NCBI RefSeq assembly: GCF_030403505.1
Contig: NZ_JAUEMJ010000014.1
Span: 1-64,000 of the forward strand
Origin: Glycomyces tritici
GTDB taxonomy: Bacteria > Actinomycetota > Actinomycetes > Mycobacteriales > Micromonosporaceae
Direction: 5' to 3'
Length of the DNA: 64,000 nt
In this document: positions 25,590 through 35,455 of the stretch, piece after piece
Position numbering within the stretch: position 1 is the stretch's first letter
How the letters are laid out: the number at the start of each line of letters is the position of its first letter
The notes under the pieces: model-generated
What the model saw: the letters and a program-made list of their open reading frames with translations, nothing else
Database searches by the model: none
Told to the model about the DNA's origin: nothing
Position numbers and translations under genes: made by a program

Positions 25590-26327
25590 TCAGTTCACCA
25601 GTCCGAACGTGACCGAGATGGGGACGATGGCGAACCCCAAGACGATGATGAGGGCGACCGCGAGGCCGATCGCCTGGGTGCGCCCCCGCCACTTCGTGTC
25701 CGGGCCGGCGATGGTCTGCACGGCCGACCAGACGCCGTGGCGCAGGTGGAAGAACAGCGCGAAGAGCGCCAGCAGGTAGAACACGGTGACCGGCCAGCGC
25801 TCGGGGCTGAACGTGGCGATGACGGCGCCGTAGGCGTCGGGGACGTCCTTGACCGGGTTCACGCTGCGGAAGGTCAGGTCCAGCAGGTGCCAGATGATGA
25901 AGAGGAAGACGACGATCGCGCCCCAGCGCATGGTGGCGACGGCGTGGCGCGACTCGCCCTTGGCGGGCTTCTTGGACGCGTACCGGACCGGGCGGGCCCG
26001 GAGGGCGCGGCGGGTGAGGACGACCGCGGACCAGATGTGGACGACGGCGCAGGCGATGAGGCCGATGCGCAGGATCCACAGGAGGCTCTCGTGGGGCAGG
26101 AGCGGTTCGCCGATGGTGCGCAGGCCGTGGGCGTACTCGTTCATCGCCTCGCGGCCCTCGAAGACGTGGAGGTTCCCGGCCATGTGGGCGGCGAGGAACA
26201 GCACGAGGAGGATGCCGGAGACCGCCATGGCGATCTTCAGGCCGATGTTGGAGCGCCATGGCGCCTGGGGCGCCCGGGGGCGCCTGGCCGGCCTCGCGGC
26301 GGGGCGTTTCTGCAAATCCGTAGACAC
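25590..26327 (-). CDS. sdhC: Succinate dehydrogenase cytochrome b subunit
   Basis: This 245-residue membrane anchor has about five transmembrane helices (29-50, 84-106, 133-150, 178-197, 216-241) and a basic N-tail. Histidines in helices (H48 in [25 protein letters not shown]) are candidate haem ligands. A single five-helix subunit is typical of type B, menaquinone-linked enzymes. It anchors SdhAB and carries electrons to quinone. GTG start; first gene of sdhCAB. A LysR gene is divergent 77 bp upstream and may control the operon. Confidence 0.9.
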   Translation of the reverse strand: MSTDLQKRPAARPARRPRAPQAPWRSNIGLKIAMAVSGILLVLFLAAHMAGNLHVFEGREAMNEYAHGLRTIGEPLLPHESLLWILRIGLIACAVVHIWSAVVLTRRALRARPVRYASKKPAKGESRHAVATMRWGAIVVFLFIIWHLLDLTFRSVNPVKDVPDAYGAVIATFSPERWPVTVFYLLALFALFFHLRHGVWSAVQTIAGPDTKWRGRTQAIGLAVALIIVLGFAIVPISVTFGLVN

Positions 26328-26404
26328 GTCCAGAGGCTAGACGCGATGCGGGTCACGGGTCCAATTCATGGCGTGGCGCTCTTTCATGCCGTTAGGTTAT
26401 GCAC

Positions 26405-27331
26405 ATGCGTCCGCAGCAACTTCAGGCCTTCCTCGCTGTCGCACAAACCCGGCATTTCACCCATGCGGCCGAAGAACTCGGTGTGACACAACCGTCATTG
26501 AGCAAGCAGATCCAGGCGCTCGAATCGGAGCTGGGCGCGCCGCTGTTCACGCGCGCGCGGGGCCGGATCGAGTTGACCGACGCGGGCCAGACGCTGCTGC
26601 CGCACGCGCGGCGGATCACCGCGGCGGTGACGGCGGCGCGCTCGGACATCGACGACGTACTGGCCGTGCGCGCGGGCCACCTGCGGCTGGGCGCGACGCC
26701 GTCGCTGTGCTCGTGGCTGATCGCGCCGCTGCTGACCCGGTACCTGGAGGCGCATCCGGGGGTGACGGTGACCTTGACCGAGGACGGTTCGGGGCCGCTG
26801 ACCGACCACTTGTCGGCCGGGGACCTGGACCTGGCGTTCACGGTGGGCGACATGGCCGAGGTGGCCGGGCTGAGCGTGCAGCCGCTCCTGTCGGAGGCCC
26901 TGGTGGTGGCTTCGGCGGCGCATCTGCCGCCGTTGACGCGGCAGGGGTTCATCGGGCTGCCGCAGCTGCGGGAGCAGGCGTTCGTGCTGCCCGCGCACGG
27001 GTACGACCTGCGGGACCTGACGATCACGACGTGCGAGGCGGCAGGGTTCACGCCGCGCACGGGCGTGGACGGGGGTGCGACGGACGCGGTGGCGTCGCTG
27101 GTGGAGGCGGGGCTGGGGATCGCGCTGCTGCCGGCGATGATCGCGGCCGGGCGGCCGGGGCTGCGGGCGACGCCGCTGGCGCCGCCGGGGGCGAGCCGCA
27201 CGATCGCCCTCGCCGCGCGGCGGGAGGCGCCGCTGACGAAGGCGGCGGGGGCGTTCGCGGCGTCGCTGGAGGCGCATCTGACGGACCTGCACGCCTGGGG
27301 GCGGTTGCCGCAGGGCATGCAGGCCCTCTGA
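26405..27331 (+). CDS. LysR-family regulator divergent from sdhCAB
   Basis: The protein has 308 residues. Its helix-turn-helix is at 4-60 (LQAFLAVAQTRHFTHAAEELGVTQPSLSKQIQALE). A co-inducer domain covers 88-295 with the usual hinge (LRLGATPSLCSWLIAPLLTRYLE). ATG 26405 is chosen because TAGGTT at 26393-26398 would be a -10 giving a leaderless transcript; ATG 26399 adds two residues. LysR genes often control the divergent gene, so sdh is the first candidate target. The ligand is unknown. Confidence 0.85.
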   Translation: MRPQQLQAFLAVAQTRHFTHAAEELGVTQPSLSKQIQALESELGAPLFTRARGRIELTDAGQTLLPHARRITAAVTAARSDIDDVLAVRAGHLRLGATPSLCSWLIAPLLTRYLEAHPGVTVTLTEDGSGPLTDHLSAGDLDLAFTVGDMAEVAGLSVQPLLSEALVVASAAHLPPLTRQGFIGLPQLREQAFVLPAHGYDLRDLTITTCEAAGFTPRTGVDGGATDAVASLVEAGLGIALLPAMIAAGRPGLRATPLAPPGASRTIALAARREAPLTKAAGAFAASLEAHLTDLHAWGRLPQGMQAL

Positions 27332-27700
27332 CTACGTGAAGGTGTCCCTGGCGAACATGGCGGCGATCTGGCGGGCGGAGGGGGTGCCGGCGTCGGGGTC
27401 GGCCCCGGCGTCGAGGAGGACGGCGGCGACGTCGCGGTAGTCCTTGAAGACGGCTCCGGCGAGCGGGGACTGGTCGCGGTCGTTGCGCCGTTCGATGTCG
27501 GCGCCGGCCTTGATCAGGGCGCGGACGGTGTCGGCGTGGCCGTGGTAGGCGGCCAGCATCAGCAGGGAGTCGCCCGAGCCGTTCACCAGGTCGACCGGGA
27601 GGCCGGTCTCGACGAAGCGGATCAGTCGCTCGGCCTCGCCGGTGCGGGCCAGGTCGAAGGCGGCTTCGGCTATGTCGTTGAAATCCTCGTCATCGCTCAC
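27332..27700 (-). CDS. Ankyrin-repeat protein
   Basis: This 122-residue protein is two to three ankyrin repeats behind an N-terminal helix (FNDIAEAAFDLARTGEAERLIRFVETG). The repeats read DSLLMLAAYHGHADTVRALIKAGADIERRNDRDQSPLAGAVFKDYRDVAAVLLDAGADPDAGTPSA in segments from about residue 45 to 110. It is likely a small cytosolic binding protein; the partner is unknown. GTG 27700 (reading MSDDEDF) is chosen because related proteins begin there; a longer upstream frame exists but looks non-coding. Confidence 0.8.
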   Translation of the reverse strand: MSDDEDFNDIAEAAFDLARTGEAERLIRFVETGLPVDLVNGSGDSLLMLAAYHGHADTVRALIKAGADIERRNDRDQSPLAGAVFKDYRDVAAVLLDAGADPDAGTPSARQIAAMFARDTFT

Positions 27701-27807
27701 GTCCCACAGTTTTTCACACCCGGACGGGTGAACGTACGGGTTCGTGCGCGGCCTCCGCAATGGACCGCTCCCAGTGGAGTTCACCCTCGCAGGTGCCCGG
27801 CCGGGTA

Positions 27808-27837
27808 TTGACACGGCTGCGCGGGGGTGGCAAAGAT
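27808..27837 (+). promoter_or_regulatory. Candidate promoter for the 83-residue protein
   Basis: A consensus -35 TTGACA at 27808-27813, then 18 nt to AAAGAT at 27832-27837, a poor -10. It lies 87 bp before ATG 27924. Confidence 0.4.
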
Positions 27838-27923
27838 TGAGTCGGGCCCGCGCGGGCGCTTCGCTGACACGACTCCGCCGCGGTTCCTTCTAACGGTGGG
27901 ACACAAACGGTGAGGACTCGGGC

Positions 27924-28175
27924 ATGAGCGAGCCGAAAATCCTAGGGCAGTTCCAATTGGAGCATCGCACTATTCAAGTGAGCGGCGACGACGGCAATAC
28001 CGGGACCGTGTGGCTGCGGCGCGTCCACCCCGATCCGCCGATGGCGCTGGGGTGCGTGGTCGAGCTCGACTCCTCGACGCCGCGGCTGCGCCTGTACCGG
28101 GCGGAGTGGCCCGATGCGCTGCGGGACCAGGCGAAGGAGCAGACACTCGCGATCTGGCGTTCGGCGCGGGCTTAG
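27924..28175 (+). CDS. Small hypothetical protein
   Basis: This 83-residue protein is a likely single beta-rich domain (ILGQFQLEHRTIQVSGDDGNTGTVWLRRVHPDP) followed by a helix. I do not recognise a family. Good coding composition, ATG with GAGG nine bases upstream, and a TTGACA box about 110 bp upstream support it. Its stop overlaps the stop of the convergent chorismate enzyme. Confidence 0.65.
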   Translation: MSEPKILGQFQLEHRTIQVSGDDGNTGTVWLRRVHPDPPMALGCVVELDSSTPRLRLYRAEWPDALRDQAKEQTLAIWRSARA

Positions 28176-29341
28176 CCGCCGGACCGGTCCGAGGGCGTCT
28201 GGCCGAGGGCGGCGGCGACGCCGGCGGCCTTCGCATCGGCTTCGGCCACTTCGGCTCCGGGGTCGGAGCGCCAGGTGATGCCGCCGCCGGACCAGATGTG
28301 GGCGTGCTCGGCGTCGAGGGCGACGGTGCGGATGGTGACGCCCAGGCGGGACTGGTCCCCGGTGAGGTAGCCGAAGGCGCCCATGGCGGGGCCGCGGCCC
28401 ACCGGTTCGAGGCCGCCGACGAGGTCGAGGACGGCGAGTTTGGGCGCGCCGGTGACCGATCCGGGCGGGCACATGGCGCGCAGCAGGTCGGTGAAGCCGG
28501 TGCCGGGGGCGAGGTCGGCGGTGACGGTGGACTCGGCCTGCCACAGGTCGGCCCAGCGGCCGATGTGGAAGAGGTCTTTGACCGTGACGGTGCCGGGGGC
28601 GGCCACCTGGGCGAGGTCGTTGCGTTCGAGGTCGACGATCATGACGTGCTCGGCGCGTTCCTTGACCGAGGCCAGGAGCGCGGCCCGTCCGTCCTCTGTG
28701 GCCGGTGCGGTGCCTTTGATGGGGTACGTGGCCGCGGTCGCGTCGTCGGCGGTGAGGAAGCACTCCGGTGACCCGGAGGCCACGAGCCAGTCGTCGCCGG
28801 CGAGGACGCCGCCCCAGGTCGCACCGGTCACTGTGGAGGCCGCTTCGGCCAGGGCGGCGGGGTCCCCGCGCCACCGGGCGCGCCGGTGCCCCACGATGTT
28901 GGCCACGTAGACGTCGCCGCGGGCGATCGCGTCCTGCACGACGGTGACGGCCTTGGCGTGGTCGGCCCCCGACCAGGACGCCTCCCACGCACCGACGGTG
29001 AACTGGCCGGGGGCGTCGCCCTCGCGGACGGGCCCGTGCGCATAGGCCACGAGCGCGAGGTCCGGCACCGCCGGGACCGGACTGGGGGCGCCGGTCGCGC
29101 CGCCGATCATGAACGCGCCGGCGGCGGCCGACACGAGCACCGCGACACCGCAGACCGACCCGTCCGCATCGGCGTGCCCGCCGGTGCCGCCGAGGTGGCG
29201 GGCGCGGAAGGCGGCGGCCAGCGCGGCCGGGTCGCCGCCGTCGCCCAGGCGCCATTCGAGCCGGTCGACTTCGACGAGCCGGTCCCGGCACGCCGCGGGC
29301 ACGCCCGGCGGGGCGGGGCGGACGGCGCGGAAGTTCGGCAT
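28172..29341 (-). CDS. pabB: Aminodeoxychorismate synthase component I-like (PabB)
   Basis: This 389-residue chorismate-utilising enzyme has the family core: ASGSPECFL near 190, TYPIKGTAPA near 206, ERAEHVMIVDLERNDLAQV near 228, PPGSVTGAPK near 290, and WSGGGITWRSDPGAE near 352. PIKGT rather than PIAGT places it with PabB, whose lysine attacks chorismate, instead of TrpE. It should make 4-amino-4-deoxychorismate for folate or a secondary metabolite. No glutaminase (PabA) or lyase (PabC) gene is adjacent. The N-terminal 100 residues are short for the family. Confidence 0.82.
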   Translation of the reverse strand: MPNFRAVRPAPPGVPAACRDRLVEVDRLEWRLGDGGDPAALAAAFRARHLGGTGGHADADGSVCGVAVLVSAAAGAFMIGGATGAPSPVPAVPDLALVAYAHGPVREGDAPGQFTVGAWEASWSGADHAKAVTVVQDAIARGDVYVANIVGHRRARWRGDPAALAEAASTVTGATWGGVLAGDDWLVASGSPECFLTADDATAATYPIKGTAPATEDGRAALLASVKERAEHVMIVDLERNDLAQVAAPGTVTVKDLFHIGRWADLWQAESTVTADLAPGTGFTDLLRAMCPPGSVTGAPKLAVLDLVGGLEPVGRGPAMGAFGYLTGDQSRLGVTIRTVALDAEHAHIWSGGGITWRSDPGAEVAEADAKAAGVAAALGQTPSDRSGG

Positions 29342-29406
29342 GGATCCAGTATCACCGCGCCCGGGCCCCGCGGCCCGAGCCGTGTGGCTCACCTCACCGG
29401 GCCGGG

Positions 29407-31065
29407 TCAGCCGCCGATGGAGGCGAGGAGGTCGCCCTCGTCCGGCGCGTCGATGTAGGCGCCGCCGGTGGCCTCGGCGAGGGTCGTGAGGTTCACCGGG
29501 TCGATCTGGCCGAACCCGACCGTGTACACCACCGCGGGGCCCGCGAGCTGCTCCGCGGTGGCCTCCGCGCTGCCCTCGCTGACCTCGTCCTTGCTCGCGT
29601 TGGTCAGCACCACGATGACCGGCAGGGCGCCGTCGGCGGCCTGGCCGTTCATGTACTCGCTCGCGGCGACCAGCGTGTCGTACAGCGGCGAGCCGCCGTC
29701 GTAGTGGTTCTCGGAGACGTCGTACAGGTCGGTCTCGAGGTTCCCGCGCCCGTCCGCGGAGAGCTCGGTCAGGCCCGAGACCTCCCGGTACGGCTCGTCC
29801 TCCCCCGCGCCGACCCCGTACTCCCACACGCCGACCCGGTAGGTCGACTCCATGGCCTGCACGGTCGCGATCGCCGTCTGCGCCGCCGCGTCCCCGGCGG
29901 TGAGGTCCTTCCCGTCGTACGCGACCGTCTCCTCGTCGGTGGTCGAGGACCGGTCGACCAGGAACAGCACGTGCAGGTCCTCGCGCCCGACCTGCCAGGT
30001 GCGGACCGCCTCGCCAACGACCTCGGGCGTGGTCTGGGCCAGCGCCGCCTCAGGGTCGTCGACCGGCGCGAGCTCGGAGTCCTCGAACCCCCCGGAGCCG
30101 ACCTCGCCCTTGAGGTAGTCGCCGAACGCCTCGGCGATCGCCGCGTCGGAATCCGAGACCCAGCCGCCGCCGAGCACCAGGTACGTGGCGACGGCGCTGA
30201 CCCTGGAGTCGGACGGGGTGACGGCCACCAGCGGGTCGGCCGGGGCGTTGTCGAGGTTGAAGTCCTCGACCTGGTAGTCCAGGGCGGTCACCACCCGGGA
30301 GGGATCGGGGGCGTCGATGTAGGCCGCGAGGTGCTCGCCGGCGCCGTCGGCCAGCGCGGTGGCGCCGATCGCGGCCTTCCAGGTGTCCATGGTCTCGGCC
30401 GAGAACGTGCCCGAGCCGTCGCCGGTGGCGTTGAGCATCGCGACCAGGCCCTCGGTGGAGGTGCGCGGGTTGGCCGCGGCGAGCGTGATCGTGCCGTCCT
30501 GCGCGGCCGTCAGCACCTCGGACCAGGTGGGCGGTGCGGTCTCCCACCCCAGTTCGGCGGCTTTCGACGCCGGCACGGCGAGCACGGACGCGGCCTGGCC
30601 GAGCACGAGCGGATCGGAGGTGACGTACCCGGCGGTGGTCTCGTTCGACGCCAGCCAGGACGCCCACGCCTGCGAGTCGGGGACCCACGCGATCGGGCGC
30701 TTCCCCAGCGTCTTGACGTCCCAGTCGCCGCTGATGGCCCGCGACGCCTCGGCGGCGGGCACCTCGCGGATCTCGGCGCCGATGCACTGCCCCGTGCTCG
30801 CCTCGGGCGAGGTCGCCTCCCAGGCCTGCGCGGCGTCCTGCAGCGACCCGGCCAGGCTCGGCGCGGCCGCGACGCTCACCCGGTAGATCGGCCCGTCGCA
30901 CCCCGACCGCAGCAGCGCCACGAAACCCCAGGTCAGGCCCGAGGCGATGACCACGCAGACCAAGGTGATCACGATCCAGGGGGCCACCACCATGCGGTTG
31001 CCGCCCTTTTTGCGTCGCCGCCCGAGCCGGTGCGACCTCACCTTGTGCGTGGTACCGAAAACCAT
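29407..31065 (-). CDS. Membrane-anchored VWA / solute-binding-like protein
   Basis: This 552-residue protein has a basic N-tail, one membrane helix near 27-49 (IVITLVCVVIASGLTWGFVALL), an extracellular solute-binding-like domain (about 55-330), and a von Willebrand A domain at about 355-545. The metal-site motif is LFLVDRSSTTDEE (DxSxT form), with VIVVLTNASKDE near 500. It resembles actinobacterial VWA-plus-binding-protein chains of unknown role, perhaps in cell-surface or tellurite-like stress functions. ATG 31065 has AGGAG eight bases upstream. Confidence 0.78.
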   Translation of the reverse strand: MVFGTTHKVRSHRLGRRRKKGGNRMVVAPWIVITLVCVVIASGLTWGFVALLRSGCDGPIYRVSVAAAPSLAGSLQDAAQAWEATSPEASTGQCIGAEIREVPAAEASRAISGDWDVKTLGKRPIAWVPDSQAWASWLASNETTAGYVTSDPLVLGQAASVLAVPASKAAELGWETAPPTWSEVLTAAQDGTITLAAANPRTSTEGLVAMLNATGDGSGTFSAETMDTWKAAIGATALADGAGEHLAAYIDAPDPSRVVTALDYQVEDFNLDNAPADPLVAVTPSDSRVSAVATYLVLGGGWVSDSDAAIAEAFGDYLKGEVGSGGFEDSELAPVDDPEAALAQTTPEVVGEAVRTWQVGREDLHVLFLVDRSSTTDEETVAYDGKDLTAGDAAAQTAIATVQAMESTYRVGVWEYGVGAGEDEPYREVSGLTELSADGRGNLETDLYDVSENHYDGGSPLYDTLVAASEYMNGQAADGALPVIVVLTNASKDEVSEGSAEATAEQLAGPAVVYTVGFGQIDPVNLTTLAEATGGAYIDAPDEGDLLASIGG

Positions 31066-31117
31066 CAGCTTCACTCCTGGGGGAATCGTCGGCGCCCAGT
31101 GTAAAGCCCCTGCCTCA

Positions 31118-31145
31118 GGCCCCGCCCACTGTGGTGAGCGGGGCC
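31118..31145 (-). terminator. Hairpin terminator after gcvP
   Basis: An 8-bp GGCCCCGC stem with a 12-nt loop lies about 10 nt past the gcvP stop. It has no T-tract. Confidence 0.5.
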
Positions 31146-31154
31146 CGCGTTCGA

Positions 31155-34007
31155 CTACTCCCCGAAGGCCTCGATCGGCGGGCACGTGCACGCCAGGTTC
31201 CGGTCCCCCCACGCATTGTCGATGCGCCCGACCGGCGGCCAGTACTTGCCCGCGCTCGTCGAGCCCTGCGACGCGTACGCCGCCCCGACCCCGGCGGGCC
31301 AGGCCGCCGCCGACCGCGTGTACGCCCGGTCCCACTCGTCACCGGTGGCCACGGCTGCGGTGTGCGGGGCGGCGCGCAGCGCCGACGCCTCCACCGCGAC
31401 CTGCCCGGACGCGACGGCGTCGATCTCCGCGCGGATGGCGATCATCGCCTCGCAGAACCGGTCCAGCTCGGCCAGGTCCTCGGACTCGGTCGGCTCCACC
31501 ATGAGCGTCCCGGCCACCGGGAACGACATCGTCGGCGCGTGGAACCCGTAGTCGATGAGGCGCTTCGCCACGTCCTCCACGGTCACGCCCGAGCTCCGCG
31601 ACAGCTCGCGCAGGTCCAGGATGCACTCGTGCGCCACGAGCCCGTGCTTGCCGGTGTACAGCACCGGGTAGTGGTCCCGCAGCCGCGCCGCGATGTAGTT
31701 CGCCGCCAGCACCGCCGACGCGGTCGCCGCGGTGACGCCCTCGGCGCCCATCATCCGCAGGTACATCCACGGGATCTGCAGGATCCCCGCCGAACCCCAC
31801 CGCGCCTGCGACACCGGCCCCACCGGACCGGCCGTCTCGGCCGTCGGGTCCGAGGGCAGGAACGGCACCAGGTGCTCGGCCACGGCCACCGGGCCCACCC
31901 CGGGCCCGCCGCCGCCGTGGGGGATGCAGAACGTCTTGTGCAGGTTCAGGTGCGACACGTCGGCGCCGAACCGGCCGGGCTTGGCCCACCCCAGCAGCGC
32001 GTTGAGGTTCGCCCCGTCGACGTACACCTGCCCGCCGGCGTCGTGGACGCGTCCGCACACCTCCACGATCGTCTCCTCGTACACGCCGTGCGTGGACGGG
32101 TAGGTGACCATGATGGCGGCGAGCCGGTCGGCGTGCTGCTCGATCTTGGCGTCCAGGTCGGCCAGGTCGACGTTCCCGGCCTCGTCGCACGCCACGACGA
32201 CGACCCGCATGCCCGCGAGGATCGCGGAGGCGGCGTTGGTGCCGTGGGCGCTGGCGGGGATGAGGCAGAGGTCGCGGTCGGTCTCGCCGCGGGCGTGCTG
32301 CCAGGCGCGGATGGCGAGGAGGCCGGCGAGTTCGCCTTGGGAGCCGGCGTTGGGCTGGACGGAGACGGCGGCGTAGCCGCAGACTTCGGCGAGCCAGGTC
32401 TCGAGCTGCTCGATGAGGGTCTGCCAGCCGCGGGTCTGGTCGGCGGGAGCGAGGGGGTGGACGTCGGCGAACTCGGGCCAGGTGATGGGTTCCATCTCGG
32501 CGGCGGCGTTGAGCTTCATGGTGCAGGAGCCGAGCGGGATCATGCCGCGGTCGAGCCCGTAGTCCTTGTCCGCCAGGCGCTTCAGGTAGCGCATCATGGC
32601 GGTCTCGGAGTGGTGGGCGGTGAACACCGGGTGCGTCAGGTACGCGGATGCGCGCCGCAGGCCGGCGGGGATGCGGGTCTCGGCGTGTTCGGCGAGGGCG
32701 GCGCCGAAGGCGTCGCAGACGGTGCGCAGGTCGGTGTCGGTGGTGGTCTCGTCGCAGGCGATCGTGACGGTGTCGGCGTCGGCGCGGTGGAGGTTGACGC
32801 CTGCGGCGGCCGCGGCGGCGACGATCGCGTCGGCCCGGCCGGGGACCGTGGCGGTGACGGTGTCGAAGCAGGCGTCGCCGGCGAGTCGGACGCCGGCGGT
32901 TTCGAGGGAGGCGGCGAGGCGCGCGGCGGAGCGGGCGGCGTGCTCGGCGATGCCGCGCAGGCCCTCGGGGCCGTGCCAGACGGCGTAGGAGGCGGCGATG
33001 ACGGCGGGGAGCACCTGGGCGGTGCAGATGTTGCTGGTGGCCTTCTCACGGCGGATGTGCTGTTCGCGGGCTTGGAGTGCGAGGCGCAGGGCGGGGGCGC
33101 CGGAGGAGTCGCGGGAGACGCCGACGAGCCGGCCGGGCAGTTGGCGCTGGAGTGCGTCGCGGACGGCCATGTATCCGGCGTGGGGGCCGCCGAAGCCGAT
33201 GGGCATGCCCAGGCGCTGGGTGGAGCCGACGGCGATGTCGGCGCCGAGTTCGCCGGGCGCGGTCAGGAGGGTGAGGGCCAGGAGGTCGGCGGCGACGGTG
33301 ACGAGGGCGCCGGCCTCGTGGGCGGCGTCGATCGCGGGGGTCCAGTCGTGGACGGTGCCGTCGGCGGCGGGGTACTGCAGGAGGATGCCGAAGGTGCCGT
33401 CGGGGATCGCGGCGGGGTCGGTGAGGTCGGCGGTGCGGAAGGTGATGCCGACCGGTTCGGCGCGGGTCTTGAGGACCGCGAGGGTCTGCGGGAGGACGCG
33501 GTGGTCGACGGCGAAGACGTCACCGGCGGTCTTCTTGGCGGCCCGGCGGGCAAGGAGCATGGCTTCGGCGGCGGCGGTGGACTCGTCGAGGAGGCTGGCG
33601 CCGGCGACGGGCAGGCCGGTGAGGTCGGCGCACATGGTCTGGAAGTTCAGGAGCGCTTCGAGGCGGCCTTGGGAGATCTCGGCCTGGTAGGGCGTGTACG
33701 CGGTGTACCAGGAGGGGTTCTCCAGGACGTTGCGGCGGATGACGGCGGGGGTGTGGGTGCCGTAGTAGCCCTGGCCGATCATGGAGCGGGCGGGCCGGTT
33801 CTGGGCGGCGAGGTCCGCGAGTTCGGCCTGGGCCTGGGTCTCGGAGACCGCGGCGGGGAGGGCGAGGCCGTCGCTTGAGCGGATGAGGGCGGGCATGCAG
33901 GCGTCCATGAGCGCGTCGAGGCTGGGCTGCCCGACGGTCTTGAGCATGGCGTCCTGGTCGGCGTGGCTGGTGCCGATGTGGCGGGCGGCGAACGAGCGGT
34001 CGGTCAT
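31155..34007 (-). CDS. gcvP: Glycine dehydrogenase (decarboxylating), P protein
   Basis: This 950-residue PLP enzyme of the glycine cleavage system decarboxylates glycine and loads the aminomethyl group on lipoyl-GcvH. It is the fused P1/P2 form: an N-terminal half without active-site Lys (to about 450) and a C-terminal half with the PLP lysine K691 in [18 protein letters not shown]. The length is normal. ATG start with GGAG seven bases upstream. A glycine riboswitch lies in its leader, so expression should follow glycine level. GcvH is encoded 2 kb upstream on the same strand; GcvT and lipoamide dehydrogenase are not in the window. Confidence 0.95.
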   Translation of the reverse strand: MTDRSFAARHIGTSHADQDAMLKTVGQPSLDALMDACMPALIRSSDGLALPAAVSETQAQAELADLAAQNRPARSMIGQGYYGTHTPAVIRRNVLENPSWYTAYTPYQAEISQGRLEALLNFQTMCADLTGLPVAGASLLDESTAAAEAMLLARRAAKKTAGDVFAVDHRVLPQTLAVLKTRAEPVGITFRTADLTDPAAIPDGTFGILLQYPAADGTVHDWTPAIDAAHEAGALVTVAADLLALTLLTAPGELGADIAVGSTQRLGMPIGFGGPHAGYMAVRDALQRQLPGRLVGVSRDSSGAPALRLALQAREQHIRREKATSNICTAQVLPAVIAASYAVWHGPEGLRGIAEHAARSAARLAASLETAGVRLAGDACFDTVTATVPGRADAIVAAAAAAGVNLHRADADTVTIACDETTTDTDLRTVCDAFGAALAEHAETRIPAGLRRASAYLTHPVFTAHHSETAMMRYLKRLADKDYGLDRGMIPLGSCTMKLNAAAEMEPITWPEFADVHPLAPADQTRGWQTLIEQLETWLAEVCGYAAVSVQPNAGSQGELAGLLAIRAWQHARGETDRDLCLIPASAHGTNAASAILAGMRVVVVACDEAGNVDLADLDAKIEQHADRLAAIMVTYPSTHGVYEETIVEVCGRVHDAGGQVYVDGANLNALLGWAKPGRFGADVSHLNLHKTFCIPHGGGGPGVGPVAVAEHLVPFLPSDPTAETAGPVGPVSQARWGSAGILQIPWMYLRMMGAEGVTAATASAVLAANYIAARLRDHYPVLYTGKHGLVAHECILDLRELSRSSGVTVEDVAKRLIDYGFHAPTMSFPVAGTLMVEPTESEDLAELDRFCEAMIAIRAEIDAVASGQVAVEASALRAAPHTAAVATGDEWDRAYTRSAAAWPAGVGAAYASQGSTSAGKYWPPVGRIDNAWGDRNLACTCPPIEAFGE

Positions 34008-34072
34008 GAGGGCTCTCCGGTGACAGGTCGACGGCGGTTGCGGTCTCCCCCGTCTGTCACCAGCGCCTTGCT

Positions 34073-34178
34073 AGCTCCAGAGCGGCCTGTGCCGGGCGGT
34101 CCTGGTACCTGAGAGTTTGAAGCGAGGGACTTGCCCCTTCGGTGCCGTGTAGCGCGTGTGGCCCACGATCTCTCCCGC
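34073..34178 (-). promoter_or_regulatory. Glycine riboswitch (gcvT motif), single aptamer
   Basis: In the gcvP leader the transcript reads GGGAGAGATC, then GGCACCGAAGGGGCAAG, then AAACTCTCAGGTACCAGGAC, and ends CTCTGGAG. These are the conserved segments of the glycine aptamer in the right order, pairing at GAGAG/CTCTC. Only one aptamer is seen; the 65 nt to the start codon show no second copy, so it may be the singlet-plus-ghost form. The gcvP start lies 66 nt downstream. Glycine binding should turn gcvP on. Confidence 0.88.
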
Positions 34179-34208
34179 CCGGTTTTGCGGCTCTGCGGCC
34201 ATGGTAGG

Positions 34209-34766
34209 TCAGGAGGCGGTGCGTCGTCGACCGGGCACGGCCCCGGTGTGGCGCCCTTGGGTCTGCTCGGGCGGGTGCAGGCGGGTCGGGGCCTTGACGG
34301 GGGCTTCGCCCGGGAGGGTGGCGAGGCGGCCCATGACCTCGGTGACGGTGGTGCGCACGGCGATGCCGAAGACGCCCTGGCCGCCGCGCAGGAGGTCGAT
34401 GACCTCGCCGGCGGAGCGGCATTCGTAGACCGTGGTGCCGTCGGACATGAGGGTGATCTCGGCGAGGTCCTTCACGCCGCGCGAGCGCAGGGCCTCGACG
34501 GCCTTGCGGATGTTCTGGAGGGAGACGCCGGCGTCCAGGAGGCGCTTGATGACTTTGAGGACGATGATGTCGCGGAAGGAGTAGAGGCGGTTGGAGCCCG
34601 ATCCGGAGGCGCGGCGGATGGAGGGCTCGACGAGGCCGGTGCGGGCCCAGTAGTCGAGCTGGCGGTAGGAGATGCCGACGACGCGGCAGGCGGCGGAGCC
34701 CCTCCAGCCGCGGATCTGGTTGGGGGGGACGGCCGTGCGGCCTGCGGGTTCACTGTGCGCGTCCAT
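34209..34766 (-). CDS. MerR-family regulator, Rv1830-like
   Basis: The protein has 185 residues. A MerR winged helix-turn-helix lies at about 28-95 (RVVGISYRQLDYWARTGLVEPSIR, then NRLYSFRDIIVLKVIKRLLDAGVSLQNIRKAVEAL). A compact C-terminal domain (LMSDGTTVYECRSAGEVIDLLRGGQGVFGIAV) is shared with mycobacterial Rv1830. ATG has GGGGAGG about six bases upstream. The Rv1830 position next to the DUF151 gene is conserved. It probably senses a metabolic state and controls growth-related genes; the ligand is unknown. Confidence 0.85.
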   Translation of the reverse strand: MDAHSEPAGRTAVPPNQIRGWRGSAACRVVGISYRQLDYWARTGLVEPSIRRASGSGSNRLYSFRDIIVLKVIKRLLDAGVSLQNIRKAVEALRSRGVKDLAEITLMSDGTTVYECRSAGEVIDLLRGGQGVFGIAVRTTVTEVMGRLATLPGEAPVKAPTRLHPPEQTQGRHTGAVPGRRRTAS

Positions 34767-34861
34767 GGCTTTCCTCCCCTTGGTGGTATCGAGGTGAGCG
34801 TAAGCTTCCGGATACTCCACCATGGGCTGAACGAGAGAAAAGCTCGGGCAGGTCGCGGGGG

Positions 34862-35332
34862 TTATTGGCTCTCGCCGAAGTCCTCGGGCGTGACCTCTTC
34901 GAGGAACTCGCGGAACTTCTCCACTTCGTCCTCTTGGGTGTCGGGGAGGACGACGCCGGCTTCGTCGAGGACGGCGTCGGCGCACCAGATCGGGGCCTCG
35001 GCCCGCAGGGCGAGCGCGATCGCGTCGGAGGAGCGGGAGGAGACGCGGGTGCGGCCGTCGAGGACGAGTTCGGCGAAGTAGACGGTGTCGCGCAGTTCGG
35101 TGATCTCGACGGCGGTGAGGGTGACGTCGAGGGCCCCGAGAACGTCGCGCAGGAGGTCGTGGGTGAGCGGACGGGAGAGCTGCACGTCCTGCTGCTGGTA
35201 GGCGATGGCGGCGGCCTCGACGGTCCCGATCCAGATCGGGAGGTACCGGTGGCCTTCGGTCTCTTTGAGCAGGACCACGGGCTGGTTGCTCGGGAGTTCC
35301 ACGCGGACCCCGACTACGGTCATCATCCGCAC
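34862..35332 (-). CDS. DUF151 bifunctional nuclease family protein, Rv1829-like
   Basis: This 156-residue protein has the DUF151 pattern: VVGVRVELPSNQPVVLLKE, YLPIWIGTVEAAAIAYQQQ, RPLTHDLLRDVLGAL, and SSDAIALALRAEAPIWCADAVLDEAGV. Relatives were called bifunctional nucleases; the mycobacterial protein also appears in growth studies, but its biochemistry is not settled. GTG 35332 is chosen because GGAGG lies seven bases upstream; ATG 35326 and 35323 are alternatives without a good site. The acidic tail (EDEVEKFREFLEEVTPEDF) is typical. Confidence 0.83.
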   Translation of the reverse strand: MRMMTVVGVRVELPSNQPVVLLKETEGHRYLPIWIGTVEAAAIAYQQQDVQLSRPLTHDLLRDVLGALDVTLTAVEITELRDTVYFAELVLDGRTRVSSRSSDAIALALRAEAPIWCADAVLDEAGVVLPDTQEDEVEKFREFLEEVTPEDFGESQ

Positions 35333-35455
35333 CGGTTCGCCTCCAACGGGTCGCCGTGTTCGTGAACGGACCCGCACCGGGGTGGCCCCGGGCGGGTCCT
35401 CGAGACTGTCAGCCTACTCGCGGTCGGCGTCCGCGGGGCGGTCGCCGGGGGCTTG

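Noticed and set aside
31131..33878. + strand open frame of 915 codons
   Set aside because: Antisense to gcvP, which has a full set of family motifs.
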